Part shown: one piece after another, positions 9,230-12,404 of the stretch
Position numbering within the stretch: position 1 is the first letter of the stretch
How the letters are laid out: the number at the start of each line of letters is the position of its first letter
Origin: Phialocephala subalpina
Taxonomy: Eukaryota; Ascomycota; Leotiomycetes; Helotiales; Mollisiaceae
Assembly (NCBI GenBank): GCA_900073065.1
Contig: FJOG01000002.1
Coordinates: 2,611,100 to 2,623,503, forward strand
DNA: 12,404 bases
Reading direction: 5' to 3'
Position numbers and translations under genes: made by a program
The notes under the pieces: generated by a model
What the model was told of the DNA's origin: nothing
Database searches by the model: none
Seen by the model: the letters and a program-made list of their open reading frames with translations, nothing else

Positions 9230-10260
9230 CATTTAAAGCCGAAGTCGTGAAGCTTTATTACGACGACCCCCTAGCAAACCACTTCGACGTAAATAAAACG
9301 CTAAAACTTATTCGAAGAGTTTATTATTAAAAAGGGCTTAAAAACGACGTTCGTAACTATATTCGTAAATGCGACGTCTATCAAAGAGTCAAAGCCAAGC
9401 GTCACGCGCTTTACGGGCTTCTCAGCACCTTACCGCAATTTGCTAAGCCTTAATCGGAAATATTAATAGATTTTATTATAGGACTACCCCTTTATAAAAA
9501 TCCTAATAATAACGACTTCGATAGTATACTCGTCGTCGTTTACCGTTATTTAAAGATGGCTAAATATATCCCTTACTATAAAACTATTAATACTCCCGAA
9601 TTAACTACTTTATTATAAAATAGAGTTTTCAACAACTTCGAGACCCCTAACGGTATTATTTCGGACCGAGGCAGCGTTTTTACTTTAAAGTTTTAATCTA
9701 CACTTTGTTTTTATTTCTTTTGTAAGCAACGGCTCTCTATAGCGTTCTATCCTTAGATTAACGGGCAAATTAAGCGCTAAAACCAAGTGCTTAAACACTA
9801 TTTACGTTACTATTGCAACGCTAGGAAAGATAATTGGGCAAGTAAACTCTCGTTCGCAAAGTTTACTTATAATAGTTCGAAGCACCAGACGCTCTAAACG
9901 ACCCCCTTTAAAGTCGTCTACGGCTATAACCCACGTCTACTATAGAACCCTAAGGATAAGCTTCAAAGGGAGGTACTAATTGCGCGATAACGAGCAAAAG
10001 CTTTGAAGAAAGAAAGAAGAGACCTTTAAAAGCTTTAGGATCGCGCGCAGAAAAACAGGGAGAAGTACTACAATAAGCACAAACTCGATAAGCACTTCGC
10101 GGTAAAGTTATAAGTTTTATTGTCTACGAAAAACATCCGGCTAAAACTAAAGAAACTCGCCCTTAAATTCATCGGGCTATTTCAAATCGAAGAGTGTATT
10201 AATAAGGCCGCTTATAGGCTCAAACTACCCTCTTTATACTCACAGCTCCACTTTATTTTC
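9230..10260 (+). pseudogene. Element 2 integrase domain
   Basis: The N-terminal H2C2 zinc module is visible but damaged: the first His is Tyr (9259-9261) and the second Cys is Tyr (9379-9381). The catalytic core keeps Asp at 9469-9471 (LIDFIIGLP) and Asp at 9664-9666 (ISDRG). The Glu is Lys at 9772-9774. The D-x35-E spacing is exactly right. The GPY/F motif near 10174 reads GLF, Pro lost by C to T. Several stops interrupt the core. Integrase joins element DNA to the target. Confidence 0.93.
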
Positions 10261-10353
10261 TACGTCTTTCTCCTCGAGGAGTATATCGCTAGCGCCGGAA
10301 AACAGCCGAAAGACTTCTTTACAAGCGTTAACCCGAAGCTCGCTAACGACGAC

Positions 10354-10530
10354 AACGAATAAAAATAGGAGGTAGAGACTATTTTAAATCATAAATAAAA
10401 TGGCCGTAATTAAAACCGCAAATATCTAATTAAATAGAAAAGTTAATCGAAGGACTATAACACTTAATTACCAGTTTACTTCAACTTTAAAAACGCGAAG
10501 GAGTTATTGGACTCCTACGATAAAAATCAC
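10354..10530 (+). pseudogene. Element 2 C-terminal chromodomain
   Basis: After integrase the frame reads a degraded chromodomain: VETILNHK, then RKYLIK followed by a stop at a Trp position, then a KDYNT block and NAKELLDSY helix. Stops at 10360, 10366, 10396, 10411, 10435, 10444 and 10465 fall mostly at the aromatic-cage and Trp positions of the family. Chromodomains of chromoviruses bind methylated histone H3 and direct insertion into heterochromatin, which fits the nested site in an already decayed element. Confidence 0.85.
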
Positions 10531-10683
10531 GGTCTTAAAAAAGCTCAATTACTTAAGCGCCGCAAAAGCCCCGAACTACCCCCTTCGATAAAAGACCAAG
10601 TAGTAAAAAAGCCAAAACGAAAGCGCAGTAAACCTCGAAAATACGCGTAAACTACTTGTTTTTATTTTTGTTTTATTTGTTTT

Positions 10684-11758
10684 TTAATTATATAAATCGA
10701 TAGAGATCCATTAATTAAAATCTGTTTCATTGTATAGTGGCTTAATAGCCTCGAGTATCTCGCTAAAAGGGGTTTTATAACCGAAAAACGCCGCAGAATT
10801 TATACGCTAAAAAATAAAACACTTTAAAAACGCTAAAGCTTAAACCTCCTTCTCAAACCACCGCAGCACCTCCGTAAGGATACTATTATCATCCTCCTCC
10901 TCCTCATCGATAATAGAGTGCTAAAAGGAGTTAGCAATAGCCACCGAAATCAGTTAGATACATACCGCAAGTCGAAAAGAGGCGTTAAAGCCTTTAATAG
11001 CGGTAGTCAACTCTCTCAAGACTTAAAGCTTCATAATCTCAGCGCTAGAAGCGCCAAGGACACTAAGCTTATAAGCGTTTATCCTCATTTGCGTAGTGAT
11101 TTTCACACCAATAGCGTAGAGGTTTTTAAAAGATTACTCGAAGTATTAATACAATTCCAAGGGTAACAAGTTAATCGGACCCACTTCGAGAGCGTACTAC
11201 TCATTAAAAACCTCTTCCAAAGAAGACTCTTTATTTACTTTAATACGCCGAGAAAAGTCAATTAACTCGAACTTAACTTGAAACTCTTTTAAGTCGAAGT
11301 TAAAGCAAAAGTCGTGAGCTATATCTTCTAAGAAAGCCTCAGCGCAATCTTTTAACTCACGGAACAGCGCATGGAGCTTGTATGGGATCTACACTAATTA
11401 GCCATGTCAAAAGTGCTTTAAGAGCCAAATATACTTTCTCACAAGGGCTTCCTTTACTACCACACCTCTTACAATTCTTCGAATTAAGCTTCGACTTACA
11501 CTCATACTAGGGGTCTACCATCAAGTGCTTAAAGCAACGGAGATAGCGCCCGACTTTAGGCCAAGCGGTATTAATCTCTTTACGGAGACGTTTATTTGAG
11601 TTGATTCTTCCGGCACTTTTACGCTTTTTACCCGCAGTAGAAGCAGAAAGAGCAGACTGGACAAAGGTAGTCGATATATCGAGCAAAAGTTGGAAGATTT
11701 AAAGAAGCTTCTAAGGCTCAATTAAAGAAGCACGAAATGATTTAAAGAGACTAAATAT
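10684..11758 (-). pseudogene. Unrecognised antisense reading frame in the 3' region of element 2 (accessory gene candidate)
   Basis: Read on the minus strand, one frame runs from about 11758 (an ATA that may be a mutated ATG) to 11384. After a single extra base at 11383 it continues to a TAA at 10684-10686, giving about 358 codons. About 12 internal stops are all TAA or TAG, as in gag and pol. The N-terminal part is basic (GKKRKSAGR, NKRLRKE). A Cys cluster follows at 11441-11500. The C-terminal half includes FLEDIAHDF, RINAYKLSVLGASSAE and an acidic run IIDEEEEDD (about 10891-10917). I do not recognise the family. The Cys pattern resembles half of a fungal Zn2Cys6 cluster. It ends 33 bp from the pol stop, so the two are convergent. 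The length and the RIP-type stops argue for real ancestry as a gene; the start is uncertain. Confidence 0.6.
11441..11500 (-). other. Cys cluster C-x8-C-x2-C-x6-C within the antisense frame
   Basis: On the minus strand the 20 residues contain four Cys in the order C-x8-C-x2-C-x6-C, with Lys and Ser between (NCKRCGSKG in the middle). This looks like the second half of a Zn2Cys6 DNA-binding cluster. Another Cys lies 12 residues upstream, but no CX2C partner is seen there. A zinc-binding role is inference. Confidence 0.5.
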
Positions 11759-12196
11759 AAAGGGAGCATCGCTCGATTATATAAAGGGGCTCGCAGCCTC
11801 GCTTCGCGACCTTAGGGAGCCACGCTATACCGGATTAAGAATAGATCACCCCGATTCTAACCAATCAAATAGCGTAAAACGCCCGCGACTACGGCCCGAA
11901 CGCCAACCAGCCCCTTAATCACGACGCTCCATTGAGAAGACGCGATGCGGGAGTTATACTGCAAGGGCCTAGGGTTTATTTAAAAGGTTATTTGTTTCTT
12001 TTGAAGTCCAAAGGGTCTTTGCCAAAGCATGTGAGAGTCTTCGTGCTACCCCACTTATAAGGGGAGTAAACCACTACTTTATCTGCCAATCAGCGGGGCA
12101 ATTATTACTATAGTTACTATAGAGATACAGTAAGCTCCCGCTCCCGGTTTCAGCTTACGAGAAGATCTTCCCATTCATATATTCTTACGATACGCT

Positions 12197-12227
12197 ATCG
12201 GTAAGCCACTAAGGTTGGCTTACCGAT
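12197..12227. repeat. 12-bp perfect inverted repeat (stem-loop)
   Basis: ATCGGTAAGCCA (12197-12208) and TGGCTTACCGAT (12216-12227) are exact reverse complements with a 7-base loop. No run of T follows. It lies about 170 bp before the 3' LTR. Its role is unknown. Confidence 0.8.
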
Positions 12228-12360
12228 TTGATGGAAACAAACTAATCAAAGGGCACTCTTATCCCGTACTTGTGCAGCTTAAACCTCACAGAGGACGTAA
12301 GGACAACGGAAGCTTACAGCAATCGTTACGGAGAGTTAATGAGGCCTATAATAGAGATTT

Positions 12361-12378
12361 GATACCGAGGACGGTATC
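12361..12378. repeat. 7-bp inverted repeat next to the polypurine tract
   Basis: GATACCG (12361-12367) and CGGTATC (12372-12378) pair perfectly around a 4-base AGGA loop, two bases before the purine tract. Confidence 0.65.
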
Positions 12379-12380
12379 GT

Positions 12381-12392
12381 AGGGAGGGGGAA
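12381..12392 (+). other. Polypurine tract
   Basis: AGGGAGGGGGAA is an all-purine run ending 3 bases before the 3' LTR, where the plus-strand DNA primer is expected. It supports the orientation and the LTR boundary. Confidence 0.8.
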
Positions 12393-12395
12393 TCG

Positions 12396-12404
12396 TGTCA
12401 CGTG
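12396..12404 (+). repeat. Start of the 3' LTR of element 2 (cut by window end)
   Basis: TGTCACGTG repeats the first nine bases of the LTR at 4552. It follows the polypurine tract. The rest of the LTR lies outside the window. Confidence 0.85.

Larger units (their letters stand above)
6601..10650 (+). pseudogene. pol: Element 2 pol polyprotein (protease-RT-RNase H-integrase-chromodomain), RIP-inactivated
   Basis: One frame of about 1350 codons runs without any indel from the slippery site to TAA at 10648-10650. Domain order is protease (6721-7020), RT (about 7354-8040), RNase H (about 8245-8640), integrase (about 9230-10260) and chromodomain (about 10354-10530), ending in a basic Lys/Arg tail. 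I count about 47 internal stops, nearly all TAA or TAG with three TGA, placed where Trp or Gln is expected. Catalytic residues are also gone: RT motif A Asp and one Asp of motif C, two RNase H Asp, and the integrase Glu. Its original job was to mature the particle proteins, reverse-transcribe the RNA and insert the DNA. Pol follows gag by a -1 frame change and is convergent with the antisense frame that ends at 10684. Confidence 0.93.
11759..12380. other. About 620 bp of 3' non-coding DNA of element 2, little affected by RIP
   Basis: I see no convincing coding frame here. CpA and TpG are frequent: 12001-12060 has four CpA and three TpA, whereas 9541-9600 in pol has no CpA and about a dozen TpA. 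TATATAAAGG at 11778-11787 repeats the core of the LTR TATA box on the + strand; its complement could also serve the antisense frame. The stretch also holds two hairpins and a small direct repeat (ACTATAG twice, near 12108-12122). Confidence 0.6.
4552..12404 (+). mobile_element. Element 2: RIP-inactivated chromovirus (Ty3/Gypsy with chromodomain), nested in element 1
   Basis: The element begins with TGTCACGTG at 4552, and the same nine bases recur at 12396-12404, the window end, as the start of the 3' LTR. Between them lie gag, a frameshift site, pol (protease, RT, RNase H, integrase, chromodomain), an antisense reading frame, and a polypurine tract. The protein order with integrase after RNase H defines Ty3/Gypsy, and the C-terminal chromodomain places it in the chromoviruses. 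If the 3' LTR is as long as the presumed 5' LTR (262 bp), the full element is about 8.1 kb. Gag and pol keep their frames without indels, so damage is almost only point mutation. Inactivity is certain from the stops and lost catalytic residues. Confidence 0.93.

Noticed and set aside
6601..10650. Stop codon reassignment or readthrough to explain in-frame TAA and TAG
   Set aside because: Catalytic residues are lost together with the stops, all through C-to-T or G-to-A change, so mutation explains both.
10918..11166. Plus-strand open frame of 82 codons in the 3' region
   Set aside because: It starts with GTG and lies opposite the longer antisense frame, whose stop pattern fits RIP much better. 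I treat it as the shadow.
11521..11721. Minus-strand open frame of 66 codons
   Set aside because: It is on the same strand as the accessory frame but offset. The neighbouring frame gives the basic region and Cys cluster and continues further, so this one is probably incidental.

Overview
The window looks like a repeat-rich, AT-rich block of a filamentous ascomycete (Pezizomycotina) genome. It holds no intact host gene. It consists of two long terminal repeat (LTR) retrotransposons of the Ty3/Gypsy group, both on the + strand and both inactivated by repeat-induced point mutation (RIP). The RIP signature is clear by eye: CpA is nearly absent and TpA abundant while CpG is kept, and in-frame stops are almost all TAA or TAG at places where Gln or Trp is expected. 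The species cannot be named from this sequence.

Element 1 (1-4551) is the older copy and very heavily mutated. It has a probable 5' LTR tail (1-88), a leader, a gag with a low-complexity Asn-rich hexapeptide repeat and a recognisable capsid region, a retropepsin region, then reverse transcriptase (RT) and the first part of RNase H. It belongs to a non-chromodomain-type fungal Gypsy lineage (RT motif of the FVDD type). It stops abruptly inside RNase H at 4551.

Element 2 (4552 to beyond 12404) starts exactly there with a TG-initiated LTR, so it is a nested insertion. It is a younger chromovirus: 5' LTR 4552-4813 with a TATA box; gag 4868-6631 with a zinc knuckle; a candidate -1 frameshift site (T TTT TTC, 6595-6601); and a pol frame of about 1350 codons with no indels (6601-10650) reading protease, RT, RNase H, integrase and chromodomain. 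About 47 in-frame stops and loss of key catalytic residues show it is dead. The first 9 bases of the 3' LTR are the last 9 bases of the window, preceded by a polypurine tract.

The most unusual part is 10684-11758 on the minus strand. Here the 3' region of element 2 carries a long antisense reading frame convergent with pol. It has a Cys cluster, an acidic run, and RIP-type stops in its own frame. I do not recognise this protein. It is the best candidate for something undescribed: an accessory gene carried antisense by a fungal chromovirus. Between it and the 3' LTR lies about 600 bp of non-coding DNA that is noticeably less RIP-mutated and contains inverted repeats.
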